A stretch of 64,000 nucleotides of DNA from Edaphosphingomonas laterariae (GTDB lineage Bacteria; Pseudomonadota; Alphaproteobacteria; Sphingomonadales; Sphingomonadaceae), in assembly GCF_900188165.1 (NCBI RefSeq), contig NZ_FZOS01000008.1, positions 1 through 64,000 on the forward strand, given 5' to 3'. Both the position numbers and the translations under genes were made by a program. Positions 17,560-25,893 of the stretch are shown piece by piece (position 1 is the first letter of the stretch; every line of letters begins with the position of its first letter). The notes beneath the pieces were generated by a model that ran no database searches, was not told the DNA's origin, and saw nothing but the letters and a program-made list of their open reading frames with translations.

Positions 17560-17946
17560 AGGTCTCGATTGTGCGTCGTGCTGAACGCGCGCGGGTTGCC
17601 CCGCGCTTATGCAGATGCTAGCAGCGAACAATCCGCACGGCTGCCCGCATTCCGGCATGGAAGGGCCCGTTCGGAACAGGGCCGCATCCGCGGCCACATT
17701 TAGGTTGACGCTGCATGAGTCATGATTTCCCGAACCTCCGCCGCACCTGGGAAGGTGCTGGCGCGTCGGTTTGGGGCGCCTTCCTGTCGCACTGCGACGG
17801 ACGTGACGATGCAGCAGAGGCAATGTCTTACGTTCGTAACCGGGCGCCCGGGCGCGGCATCAACATGATGCCGCTGCCGGCGCCCCTTTCATATCGCGCG
17901 CCGCGCCGTGGACTAGCGGAGAGCGGACGCGCCCGGAGAATAATAA
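17560..17946 (+). other. Leader/intergenic region upstream of rne with hairpins
   Basis: About 390 bp without a credible gene. It holds a 7-bp hairpin GCGCGGG-TTGC-CCCGCGC (17589-17606), a possible -35 TTGACG at 17705-17710 without a clear -10, a GAGTC (CcrM-type GANTC) site near 17717, and a second 7-bp hairpin CGGCATC-AACAT-GATGCCG (17855-17873). The rne ribosome-binding site GGAG lies 8 bp before its ATG. Open frames at 17548-17823 (minus) and 17715-18032 (plus) lack any family feature and were not called. A long structured 5' UTR would fit RNase E autoregulation as known in E. coli; that is inference. Confidence 0.5.
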
Positions 17947-20601
17947 ATGACCATGCGCATGCTGATCGACGCGCGCCACCGGGAAGAAACCCGCGTGGCC
18001 GTCGTCAAGGGAAACCGCATCGAGGAATTTGATTTCGAGTCCGCTGAGCGCAAGCAGCTCAAGGGCAATATCTATCTGGCGAAGGTGACGCGCGTCGAAC
18101 CGTCGCTGCAGGCGGCCTTTGTCGATTATGGCGGCAATCGCCACGGCTTCCTGGCGTTTTCGGAAATCCACCCGGATTATTATCAGATCCCCAAGGAGGA
18201 TCGCGACGCGCTGCTCCGCGAGGAAGCCGAGCACGCCGCCGAGGAAGAGGCGCTGCGCCAGCGCGAGGAAGCCGAATACGATCATCATGATGACGAGGAT
18301 CATCATGACGACGACCATGCCGATGATGGCGAACATCATGGCGAGGACGGCGAGGAAACCCCGCGCCGCAAGCCGACTTCGGCTGGCGGTGGCGACGAGA
18401 ACGCCGTGGAGGCGCTGCGCACCAAGCGCATGAACCTGCGTCGTCGCTACAAGATTCAGGACGTCATCCGCCGTCGCCAGGTGCTGCTGGTCCAGGTCGT
18501 CAAGGAAGAGCGCGGCAACAAGGGCGCGGCGCTGACCACCTATTTGTCGCTTGCTGGCCGCTATTGCGTGCTGATGCCCAACACCGCCCATGGCGGCGGG
18601 ATCAGCCGCAAGATTTCGAACGCGGCCGATCGCAAGCGGCTGAAGTCGATCATGGCCGAACTGAACCTGCCGAAGACGATGGGCTGCATCGTCCGTACGG
18701 CGGGGCTGCAGCGCACCAAGACCGAGATCAAGCGCGACTTCGATTATCTCGCCCGGCTGTGGGACGAGATTCGCGAAAATACGCTGAATTCCGAGGCGCC
18801 GGCGCTTGTTTATGGCGACAGCGATCTGATCAAGCGGGCGATCCGCGACATTTATAACCGCGACATCGACGAGGTGATCGTCGAGGGCGAGGACGGCTAT
18901 CGCGCGGCGCGCAGCTTCATGAAGCTGCTGATGCCGAGCCACACCAAGAAGATCGCGGCCTATAGCGACGCGGTGCCACTGTTCCAGCGCTTCGGGGTGG
19001 AGGATCAGCTGGCGGCGATGTATCAGCCGATCGTGCAGCTCAAGTCGGGCGGCTATCTGGTGATCAACCCGACCGAGGCTTTGGTGTCGATCGACATCAA
19101 CTCGGGCCGATCGACGCGCGAGCATAATATCGAGCAGACCGCGCTTTCGACCAATCTGGAGGCCGCGCACGAGATCGCCCGCCAGCTGCGCCTGCGCGAC
19201 ATGGCCGGCCTGGTCGTGATCGACTTCATCGACATGGAGTCGAACTCGAACAACCGGAAGGTCGAGAAGGCGATGAAGGAGGCGCTGAAGAACGATCGCG
19301 CCCGCATCCAGGTCGGCCGCATCTCCAGCTTCGGCCTGTTCGAAATGAGCCGCCAGCGCCTGCGCACCGGCGTGCTCGAAGCATCGACCCGCCAGTGCCC
19401 GCATTGCGAAGGCACCGGGCTTGTCCGCACCGCTTCGTCGGCCGGCCTGTCCGCGCTGCGCATGCTGGAGGACGAGGCCGCGCGGGGCCGTGGTTCGCGC
19501 CTTGTGCTGCGCGCCAGCCAGGAAGCGTCGCTTTACGTGCTCAACCGCAAGCGCGCCGAAATCAGCGAGATCGAGGAGCGTTATGGCGTTCTGATCGAAA
19601 TCCTGTCGGATGGCTCGCTGGAAGGCGCGCGCATGACGGTCGAATCCTCGGGCCCGCCGCCGGCTTATGCGCCGCGCCTGCCCCAACCGATCGCGATCGA
19701 GCCCGAGGATGACGACATCCTCGATATCGAGGACGAAGAGGAAGAAGAGGAAATCGGCGAGGAGGCCGATGCCGAAACCGCGCGCGACGCGCGTGATGGT
19801 GGCGAGGAGCGCAATGGTCGCCGTCGCCGTCGCCGTCGCCGTCGTGGCGGCCGCCGTGAGGATGGCGAAGGCGTCGAGCGCGAGGCCGAGGCCGAGGCCG
19901 GTGAAGCCGACGAAGCTGGCGAAGCTGAGACCGCCGAAGACGAAGCCGAACTGGCGGCGGATGCCGCTGACGACGCGGAAGCGACGGCGGATGCCGAGGG
20001 CGAACGGGGCGATGGCCGCCGTCGCCGTGGCCGCCGTGGCCGTCGTGGCGGCCGTCGCCGTGGTGGCGAGGAAGGCGTGACCGCCGAGGGCGAAGCGACC
20101 GAAGCCGTCGAGGATGAAGCTGCGGTGGAGCCGGCCGAAGCCGTGGCGGTCGAAGAACCCGCCCCGACGGTCGAGGAAGCCGCTCCTGCGCCGGCCGAGG
20201 CCACCGAGGAGGAAGCGCCGGCCAAGCCGCGTGCCCGTCGTCGCCCCCGTGCGCGCAAGGAAACCGAGGCCGAAGTCGCGGTGACCGAGGCGCCCGTCGA
20301 AGTGGCACCCGAGCCGGTGGCCGAGGCGGAGCCGGCCGAAAAGCCGAAGCGCACCCGTCGCAAGGCCGCGCCGAAGAAGGCCGAGGTCGTTGCCGAGGCA
20401 GCAGCCGAAGCTGAGGCGCCGGCCGCAACCGAGGAAGCGCCGGCCAAGCCGAAGCGCCGGACGACGCGGGCCAAGGCGGCGGCTGCGCCGGCCAAGGCCG
20501 AGGCCGTGGCCGAAGCGCCCGCCGAGCCGACGCCGGAGCCGGTGGCGGCCGAAGCGGGAGCGCCGCGCCGTGGCTGGTGGCAGCGGACCTTCGGGAACTG
20601 A
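17947..20601 (+). CDS. rne: Ribonuclease E
   Basis: An 884-aa endoribonuclease, scaffold of the RNA degradosome. The N-terminal S1 domain (about 35-200) is interrupted by an Asp/Glu/His-rich insert at residues 98-150. The RNase H-like and catalytic regions follow, with GYLVINPTEALVSIDINSG (metal-binding Asp) and the zinc-link RQCPHCEGTG. From about residue 590 the tail is low complexity: acidic blocks alternate with Arg-rich blocks (RRRRRRRRRGGRR, RRRRGRRGRRGGRRRGG) that should bind RNA. The last residues PRRGWWQRTFGN contain the GWW motif that recruits PNPase in Caulobacter. A GGAG ribosome-binding site precedes the ATG. Confidence 0.96.
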   Translation: MTMRMLIDARHREETRVAVVKGNRIEEFDFESAERKQLKGNIYLAKVTRVEPSLQAAFVDYGGNRHGFLAFSEIHPDYYQIPKEDRDALLREEAEHAAEEEALRQREEAEYDHHDDEDHHDDDHADDGEHHGEDGEETPRRKPTSAGGGDENAVEALRTKRMNLRRRYKIQDVIRRRQVLLVQVVKEERGNKGAALTTYLSLAGRYCVLMPNTAHGGGISRKISNAADRKRLKSIMAELNLPKTMGCIVRTAGLQRTKTEIKRDFDYLARLWDEIRENTLNSEAPALVYGDSDLIKRAIRDIYNRDIDEVIVEGEDGYRAARSFMKLLMPSHTKKIAAYSDAVPLFQRFGVEDQLAAMYQPIVQLKSGGYLVINPTEALVSIDINSGRSTREHNIEQTALSTNLEAAHEIARQLRLRDMAGLVVIDFIDMESNSNNRKVEKAMKEALKNDRARIQVGRISSFGLFEMSRQRLRTGVLEASTRQCPHCEGTGLVRTASSAGLSALRMLEDEAARGRGSRLVLRASQEASLYVLNRKRAEISEIEERYGVLIEILSDGSLEGARMTVESSGPPPAYAPRLPQPIAIEPEDDDILDIEDEEEEEEIGEEADAETARDARDGGEERNGRRRRRRRRRGGRREDGEGVEREAEAEAGEADEAGEAETAEDEAELAADAADDAEATADAEGERGDGRRRRGRRGRRGGRRRGGEEGVTAEGEATEAVEDEAAVEPAEAVAVEEPAPTVEEAAPAPAEATEEEAPAKPRARRRPRARKETEAEVAVTEAPVEVAPEPVAEAEPAEKPKRTRRKAAPKKAEVVAEAAAEAEAPAATEEAPAKPKRRTTRAKAAAAPAKAEAVAEAPAEPTPEPVAAEAGAPRRGWWQRTFGN

Positions 20602-20691
20602 TCGCCTGAAGGCGACGGCCCTCGGGCAGGGAAGGGGCCGGGATGCGTTGCGTCCCGGCCACCCCGGCATCGGGGCCGTCGCCATTTCATC
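20602..20691 (+). terminator. Nested hairpin terminator after rne
   Basis: GGCGACGGCC (20611-20620) pairs perfectly with GGCCGTCGCC (20674-20683) and encloses two further hairpins: GGCCGGGA (20636-20643)/TCCCGGCC (20653-20660) and CCCCG/CGGGG (20662-20675). ATTTCATCTTTT follows. A competing short hairpin TCGCC-TGAA-GGCGA (20602-20615) shares the 5' arm of the long stem. Termination is the simplest role. Confidence 0.6.
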
Positions 20692-20725
20692 TTTTGTTCA
20701 GGCGGATAAAGGGAGACCCGGCGGG

Positions 20726-22117
20726 ATGCGCCGCACCCTTCGCCTGATCCCCGCAACCGCCGCCGCATGCGCGCGCTGGCTGGTTGCGCTGCTGCTTTCG
20801 CTGTCGTTGCTGGTGCAGCCGGCGATGGCGCAATCGATCCTGCGCGATGCCGAGACCGAGGCACTGCTCAACGATCTCGCCCGCCCGATCGTGATCGCGG
20901 CCGGGCTGGAACCGGGCAATGTCCAGATGGTCCTGATCCAGGATCCCGAGATCAACGCCTTCGTGGCCGGCGGACAGATCGTCTATATCCATTCCGGCCT
21001 GATCACGGCCGCCGACAATGCCAATGAAGTGCAGGGCGTGATCGCCCACGAAGTCGGCCACATCACCGGCGGCCATATCGTGCGTTTTTCCGAAGGGGCG
21101 AGCGCCGCCAACGGGATCAGCATGTTGTCGCTGCTGCTGGGTGCTGCCGCCATCGCAATGGGCGCGGGCGAAGCCGGCATGGGCATCCTTTCGGCCGGCC
21201 AGCAGGCGGCGATGAGCAAGTTCCTCGCCTTCACCCGCACGCAGGAATCGAGCGCCGACGCCGCCGGTGCCAGCTTCATGAAGAAAGCGGGCGTTTCGGG
21301 GAAAGGCTCGGTCTCCTTCTTCCAGAAGCTGCGCAAGGAGGAGTTCCGGCTGTCGTCGAGCTACGCCGACGTCGATCCCTATGCCCGCACCCACCCGATG
21401 TCGGCCGATCGCGCGGCGGTGATGGAAAATGAGCTGAAAAGCGATCCGGCGTGGAGCCGGCCCACCGATCCCACGCTGGAGGCGCGTTTCCAGCGGGTGA
21501 AGGGCAAACTTGCCGGCTTCGTCAACGAACCGAAGGTGACGCTCGCCAAATATCCCGAAAGCAACCGCAGCGTGCCGGCGCATTATGCGCGCGCTTATGC
21601 GTGGCATAAGGCTGCCTATCCCGACAAGGCGGTGGCGGAGATCGACAGCCTGGTCGCCGGCGCGCCGCACGACCCCTATTTCCTTGAGCTCAAGGGGCAG
21701 GTGCTGCTCGAATCGGGCCGGCCGGCCGATGCCATACCGCCCCTGCGCGAAGCGGTGGCGGCGACGCGCGGCAACCCGCTGATCGCGTCGCTGCTGGGCC
21801 ATGCGCTGATCGCCACCGAAAATCCCGCCAACCGGGCGGAGGCGCGGACTGTGCTGCGCAATGCCGTGGCGCGCGACAATGACAATCCGTTCGCCTGGTA
21901 TCAGCTCGGCATCGTCTACAGCCAGGAAGGCGATATCGCGCGCGCGGCGCTGGCGACCGCCGAACGCTATTCGATGATCGGCCAGCCGCAGCTGGCGCTC
22001 AGCAATGCCGAAACCGCGATGCGCGGCATTCCGCAGGGAACGCCCGATTATGTGCGGGCGGAGGATATCGCGTTGACATCGCGCCAGGCGATGGAAGATC
22101 GAAAGCGGAAACGGTGA
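20726..22117 (+). CDS. M48-family periplasmic metalloprotease with TPR repeats (BepA/LoiP-like)
   Basis: A 463-aa exported zinc protease. The N-terminal segment has a long signal peptide ending QPAMAQS. The catalytic motif is HEVGH in VIAHEVGHITGGH, with the third ligand Glu in TRTQESSADAAG. The C-terminal half (about 290-460) has tetratricopeptide-like helices. BepA-type proteins survey outer-membrane protein assembly and degrade stalled LptD. The ATG at 20726 follows a GGGAG site and starts exactly at the signal peptide; the frame is open further upstream but without support. It overlaps the DsbA-family gene by 4 bases (GTGA). Confidence 0.92.
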   Translation: MRRTLRLIPATAAACARWLVALLLSLSLLVQPAMAQSILRDAETEALLNDLARPIVIAAGLEPGNVQMVLIQDPEINAFVAGGQIVYIHSGLITAADNANEVQGVIAHEVGHITGGHIVRFSEGASAANGISMLSLLLGAAAIAMGAGEAGMGILSAGQQAAMSKFLAFTRTQESSADAAGASFMKKAGVSGKGSVSFFQKLRKEEFRLSSSYADVDPYARTHPMSADRAAVMENELKSDPAWSRPTDPTLEARFQRVKGKLAGFVNEPKVTLAKYPESNRSVPAHYARAYAWHKAAYPDKAVAEIDSLVAGAPHDPYFLELKGQVLLESGRPADAIPPLREAVAATRGNPLIASLLGHALIATENPANRAEARTVLRNAVARDNDNPFAWYQLGIVYSQEGDIARAALATAERYSMIGQPQLALSNAETAMRGIPQGTPDYVRAEDIALTSRQAMEDRKRKR

Positions 22118-22890
22118 ACGAAGAAAGGGCGCCCGGCGCCATGCAAGCGAATATGAAGGGATATGGGGTGGCGGGGATCATCGGTGCGCTGACCGGCGGC
22201 GCGATTGTGGCCATTGCGGCGATGCAGGGGGCGGAGACGCCCGCCGGCAAGGACCGCGCGGCGATCGAGACGATCGTGCGCGAATATATCCTCGAGCATC
22301 CCGAGATCATTCCCGAGGCGATGGAAAGGCTGCGCGGCAAGCAGACCGCCCAGCTGATCGACGCCAACCGCAAGGCGCTGGAAACGCCCTTCGCGGCCGC
22401 CTGGGCCGGCGCCCGTGACGGCGATGTCGTGATCGTCGAATTCTTCGATTATTCCTGCGGTTATTGCCGGCAAAGCGTTGCCGAGGTCGATCGCCTGATC
22501 AAGGAGGATCCGAAGCTCAAGGTCGTCTTCCGCGAATTGCCGATTCTGGGCGATGCCAGCGATGCCGCCGCGCGGGTCAGCCTGTCGGCGGCGCGGCAGG
22601 GTGCCTTCTATCCCTTCCACTTGAAGCTCTACGCCGCCGGGCGGCCGACGCCGGCGACGATCGCGCGCGTGCAGAAGGAGGTCGGTCTCGATCCGGCCAA
22701 GGTGGCCAGCGACGGCAAGGCGGCGGAAGTGCAGGCCGAACTCGATGCCAATCTCGAAATGGCGCGCACGCTCCAGCTGAGCGGCACGCCGGCCTTCATC
22801 ATCGGCGATCAGCTGCTGCCCGGCGCCGTGGGCTATGAGACGCTGAAGAAGGCGATTGCCGACGCGCGCAAGGCGAAGGCGGTCAAGTAA
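22114..22890 (+). CDS. DsbA-family thioredoxin-fold protein (ScsC/BdbD-like)
   Basis: A 258-aa exported oxidoreductase. An N-terminal hydrophobic segment (about residues 17-36) acts as signal or anchor. A helical extension DRAAIETIVREYILEHPEII, typical of ScsC/Com1-type proteins, is followed by the thioredoxin fold with active site CGYC (FFDYSCGYCRQS) and the cis-proline loop SGTPAFIIG. It probably oxidises or isomerises disulfides in the periplasm. The GTG start overlaps the protease stop (GTGA); ATG codons at 22141 and 22153 are alternatives. Its 3' end overlaps the convergent unknown gene by 8 bases. Confidence 0.92.
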   Translation: MNEERAPGAMQANMKGYGVAGIIGALTGGAIVAIAAMQGAETPAGKDRAAIETIVREYILEHPEIIPEAMERLRGKQTAQLIDANRKALETPFAAAWAGARDGDVVIVEFFDYSCGYCRQSVAEVDRLIKEDPKLKVVFRELPILGDASDAAARVSLSAARQGAFYPFHLKLYAAGRPTPATIARVQKEVGLDPAKVASDGKAAEVQAELDANLEMARTLQLSGTPAFIIGDQLLPGAVGYETLKKAIADARKAKAVK

Positions 22891-23698
22891 AGTCGCCGAG
22901 CGGGAAGAGGTCTGCCTCGGCCCAGCCATCGGGCATGAACACCAGCGCGCGTGATGGCGGCAAATGCCACATCACGCACTGGGCGAAATATTGGGCGTCG
23001 GCTTCATCGGCGAAGCTGGCGAGCCGGCGGTTGATGACGAGCGATCGCGTCGGCCGCATGGCCGGGTTTGCCAACAATGCCACGCGCGGCCGGGCCATGT
23101 TCCATTTCCCGGCCAGATGCGCGGCCATCGCCCGCGCCGCCGCTGGCGAAAGATAATCGGACGAAGGCGCGCCACGGAGTATCGTTTCGCCTGCCTTCAA
23201 CGTCATCGGGCCGCTCTCCCCGCCGGCGCCGTGTCCTTGTTCGGCAAGGTCGACCGGGTCGCCACGCCAATCGCCGTAGCGCAACAGGCTCTCCAGCAAG
23301 CCCATCGACATCACGAAGACGGGGCGATCGGCGGCGGGATGCGGGAACAGCGCGACGCCGCTGGCACGGTCGACGCAATCCTGCGCGAGATGGGCGAGCG
23401 ACTGGCTGTCGAACACGGTGCCCGGTTCAGGGATGTCGATCCGCAGATAGGCAAAGCCGTCGGGTCCGGTTTCCGGTGCGGCCGCCGGCAGCGCGATCGC
23501 CGCATTCCATGCGGCTGCGAAGAAACTGTCTGTCCAGCTATCGTCGCGCACATCGATGGCGGCAAGTTGCGCGAGACGCGACGTCAACGTCAGATCGAAC
23601 ATCCGTGCGGGATCGACGGAAAAACGAGGGGCCGGCCGCGGATCGATCGGGTCCGCCGGGGGCTGCTTGCCCGAAAAGAGGCGCCGTAGCAGGCTCAC
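22883..23698 (-). CDS. Conserved-looking hypothetical protein, 271 aa
   Basis: A soluble-looking 271-aa protein with no signal peptide or clear membrane segment. It begins with a basic patch (MSLLRRLFSGKQPP), and contains DDSWTDSFFAAAWNAAIALP and FAQCVMWHLPPSRALVFMP near the C-terminus. I do not recognise the family. Codon use is typical of the genome. The start is a GTG at 23696-23698; the ribosome-binding site is weak. Its stop lies inside the 3' end of the convergent DsbA-family gene. Confidence 0.75.
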   Translation of the reverse strand: MSLLRRLFSGKQPPADPIDPRPAPRFSVDPARMFDLTLTSRLAQLAAIDVRDDSWTDSFFAAAWNAAIALPAAAPETGPDGFAYLRIDIPEPGTVFDSQSLAHLAQDCVDRASGVALFPHPAADRPVFVMSMGLLESLLRYGDWRGDPVDLAEQGHGAGGESGPMTLKAGETILRGAPSSDYLSPAAARAMAAHLAGKWNMARPRVALLANPAMRPTRSLVINRRLASFADEADAQYFAQCVMWHLPPSRALVFMPDGWAEADLFPLGDFT

Positions 23699-23776
23699 GC
23701 CCGCATGTTTACACGGGCATGTTAAAGATATCTATCGATCTTGATTTGGCCGGACGCGTCGTTGGTCGTGCTAAAA

Positions 23777-24472
23777 CTATGACGCGTCGCTATTCGTCGG
23801 TTCGGGCTTGGCGCGCCCCTTGAAGCCCTGGGCAATGACATACCATTCCGACGAATCCTTGCGGCTTGCCGGCGGCTTGGCGTGCTTGACCGTGGTGAAC
23901 AGGCGCTTGAGTTCGGCCACCAGATCATGGTCCGCGCCGCCCGCCAACACCTTCGCCACATAGGCGCCGCCCGGTTTCAGCACGTCGGCGGCGAAGGCGC
24001 AGCCGGCTTCGACCAGAGCCATGGTGCGCAGATGATCGGTCTGCGGGTGGCCGACCGTGTTGGCCGCCATGTCGGACAGGACGAGATCGGCTTGCCCGCC
24101 CAACTCCTCGGCCAGCCGCTCAGGCGCGGTATCGTCCATGAAATCCATCTGCAGGATGGTGACGCCGTCGATCGGATCGACCGGCAGCAGATCGATACCG
24201 ACGATCGCCGCCTTGGGCACCTTCTTGCGGACGACCTGGCTCCACCCGCCCGGCGCGATGCCGAGATCGATCACGCGGCTGACGCCCTTGAGCAGGTGGA
24301 AGCGTTCGTCCAGCTCGATCAGCTTATAGGCCGCCCGCGAACGATAGCCTTCCGCCTTGGCGCGGCGGACATAGGGGTCGTTCAACTGGCGTTCGAGCCA
24401 GCGGGTCGATGCCGCGCTGCGGTTGCGCGCGGTCTTCACGCGCTGGCGACCGCCGGATCCGCCACGGCTCAT
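23777..24472 (-). CDS. rlmE: 23S rRNA (uridine-2552) 2'-O-methyltransferase
   Basis: A 231-aa RrmJ/FtsJ methyltransferase acting on the A-loop of 23S rRNA. SAM-binding motif I is VIDLGIAPGGWSQVV. The K-D-K-E catalytic tetrad is visible: Lys in RSRAAYKLIELDERF, Asp in LVLSDMAANT, Lys in GGAYVAKVL and Glu in DSSEWYVIA. The N-terminus is a basic, Gly-rich tail (MSRGGSGGRQRVK). The ATG at 24470-24472 lies 10 bp after the ppx/gppA stop, an adjacency common in alphaproteobacteria. Confidence 0.96.
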   Translation of the reverse strand: MSRGGSGGRQRVKTARNRSAASTRWLERQLNDPYVRRAKAEGYRSRAAYKLIELDERFHLLKGVSRVIDLGIAPGGWSQVVRKKVPKAAIVGIDLLPVDPIDGVTILQMDFMDDTAPERLAEELGGQADLVLSDMAANTVGHPQTDHLRTMALVEAGCAFAADVLKPGGAYVAKVLAGGADHDLVAELKRLFTTVKHAKPPASRKDSSEWYVIAQGFKGRAKPEPTNSDAS

Positions 24473-24482
24473 TGGAAAGTCC

Positions 24483-25535
24483 TCATGCGCGCCCGCTCTC
24501 ACGTGCCATCAAGGAACGCAAGATGCCTTCGCGAATTCCGCGATCGGCCACGCCCAGCCGTTCGGCCGGCCAGATGTCGATGATCGCCTCCAGAATGGCG
24601 CAGCCCGCGACGACCAGATCGGCGCGTTCGTGGCCGATGCAGGGCAGGCCGGCGCGTTCCGCCACCGACATTTCCGAAAGGCGCGTGCTGATGTTGCGCA
24701 TGGACTGTGCCGGCACGATCAGCCCGTCGACGGCGCGGCGATCATAAGTGGAAAGGCCGAGATGGAGGCTGGCGAGCGTCGTCACGGTGCCGCTGGTGCC
24801 CAGCAGCCGCGTGCGCTGGTGATTGCCGTTCAGCGCCACCGCAAAGGGCGCGAAGGCATTGGCGACGCGTTCGCGCATGCGCTGATAGGCCGCCAGCCGC
24901 TGATCGCGGCAGGCCCATTCATGCGGTTCGCTTTCGGTGAGGGAAACGACGCCCCATGGGGCGGAAAACCATTCCAGGATGCGCGGCGCCGGGCCGCCGG
25001 ACTCGATCAGCACCAGCTCGGTCGAGCCGCCACCGATGTCGAAGATGAGGGCGGGGCCTTCTCCGGGTTCGAGCAGGACATGGCAGCCCAGCACCGCGAG
25101 CCGCGCCTCCTGTTCGGCGCTGATGATGTCGAGCGCGATCCCGGTTTCGCGATAGACGCGATCGACGAATTCGCGGCCGTTGCTGGCGCGCCGGCACGCT
25201 TCGGTCGCGACCGAGCGGACCAGCGTGACCTGGCGGCGCTGCAGCTTGTCCGCGCAGATCGACAGGGCGGCGACGGCGCGGTCCATCGCGGTGTCGCTCA
25301 AGCGTCCGGTTGCCGCCAGCCCTTCGCCCAGCCGAACGATTCGCGAAAAGGCGTCGACGACGACGAATCCCTCGTCGGCGGGCCGTGCGATCAGCAGGCG
25401 ACAATTGTTGGTGCCGAGATCGAGCGCGGCATAGGTGCGGCGATGGTGCCGCCGGAAGGGCGCGTTGGGGGCCGCTCCGCGCGGAAGGATTCCGCGATGC
25501 GGCGCCGCCGTTTCGGGCTGCTGCGCCATGGGCAT
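24483..25535 (-). CDS. Ppx/GppA-family exopolyphosphatase / pppGpp phosphatase
   Basis: A 350-aa ASKHA-fold phosphatase. The first phosphate loop is ALDLGTNNCRLLIA (around residue 36) and the second is FDIGGGSTELVLIE; ISAEQEARLAVLG is the conserved Glu-containing helix. It lacks the long C-terminal HD extension of E. coli Ppx, as usual for alphaproteobacterial members. Substrate (polyphosphate or pppGpp) cannot be decided from sequence. Starts at 25535 or 25529 (two in-frame ATGs) are both possible. It is divergent from tRNA-Gln. Confidence 0.92.
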   Translation of the reverse strand: MPMAQQPETAAPHRGILPRGAAPNAPFRRHHRRTYAALDLGTNNCRLLIARPADEGFVVVDAFSRIVRLGEGLAATGRLSDTAMDRAVAALSICADKLQRRQVTLVRSVATEACRRASNGREFVDRVYRETGIALDIISAEQEARLAVLGCHVLLEPGEGPALIFDIGGGSTELVLIESGGPAPRILEWFSAPWGVVSLTESEPHEWACRDQRLAAYQRMRERVANAFAPFAVALNGNHQRTRLLGTSGTVTTLASLHLGLSTYDRRAVDGLIVPAQSMRNISTRLSEMSVAERAGLPCIGHERADLVVAGCAILEAIIDIWPAERLGVADRGIREGILRSLMARESGRA

Positions 25536-25638
25536 TCACTCTTATCTTTCCGGTCGGGCCGATGCCGCCGGGACTTGCCAGCGAGACTATCGGGACATCG
25601 GGCCGGCGGCAAGCGTGACAGAAGTGCATGTTCAGGCG

Positions 25639-25667
25639 TTGACAGCGCGGATCGGCGCTTCTATCTG
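25639..25667 (+). promoter_or_regulatory. Sigma70 promoter for tRNA-Gln
   Basis: A perfect -35 TTGACA (25639-25644), a 17-bp spacer and -10 TATCTG (25662-25667) end 13 bp before the first base of the tRNA. The spacing and consensus are those of a strong stable-RNA promoter. Confidence 0.85.
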
Positions 25668-25680
25668 GCGCGCCTGCCGT

Positions 25681-25754
25681 TGCCCCGTCGTCTAAAGGTA
25701 AGACTACGGACTCTGACTCCGTCAATCGAGGTTCGAATCCTCGCGGGGCATCCA
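25681..25754 (+). tRNA. tRNA-Gln(CTG)
   Basis: A cloverleaf can be drawn: acceptor TGCCCCG/CGGGGCA, D-arm GTCTAAAGGTAAGAC, anticodon stem ACGGA/TCCGT with loop CTCTGAC giving anticodon CTG (reads CAG, glutamine), and T-arm CGAGG-TTCGAAT-CCTCG. The discriminator T and a genome-encoded CCA end the gene. The U1-A72 first pair is typical of bacterial tRNA-Gln. Confidence 0.97.
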
Positions 25755-25766
25755 AACCGAGGCAGA

Positions 25767-25791
25767 GGGTCGCGTTTTCGACCCCATTTCT
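25767..25791 (+). terminator. Terminator after tRNA-Gln
   Basis: GGGTCG (25767-25772) and CGACCC (25779-25784) form a 6-bp stem around CGTTTT, followed by CATTTCT. It lies 12 bp beyond the tRNA 3' end; the T-tract is short, so strength is moderate. Confidence 0.6.
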
Positions 25792-25893
25792 CCCCAGATT
25801 CCGCTGCATTCGCGGTTGGCATTCGGCCAACGGCCGATAGAATGACGGCCGAGGCGTGTTCCGTTTGCATCGCCCGAGTTGAGGAGATTGTTC

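Noticed and set aside
17548-17823. A 91-codon minus-strand frame in the rne upstream region
   Set aside because: It has no family feature, codon pattern or ribosome-binding site, and it overlaps the amiC promoter.
17715-18032. A plus-strand frame overlapping the rne start in another frame
   Set aside because: It runs into the rne coding region out of frame and shows no motif; a leader peptide cannot be excluded but has no support.
18290-18360. Short repeated CATCATGATGACGA-like units suspected to be a direct-repeat or CRISPR-like array
   Set aside because: They are codons for the His/Asp-rich insert of RNase E, irregular in spacing and fully inside the reading frame.
17860-20685. A 941-codon minus-strand frame opposite rne
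   Set aside because: It is the antisense of the repetitive Glu/Ala/Arg codons of the RNase E tail and reads as low-complexity Gly/Leu/Ala sequence.
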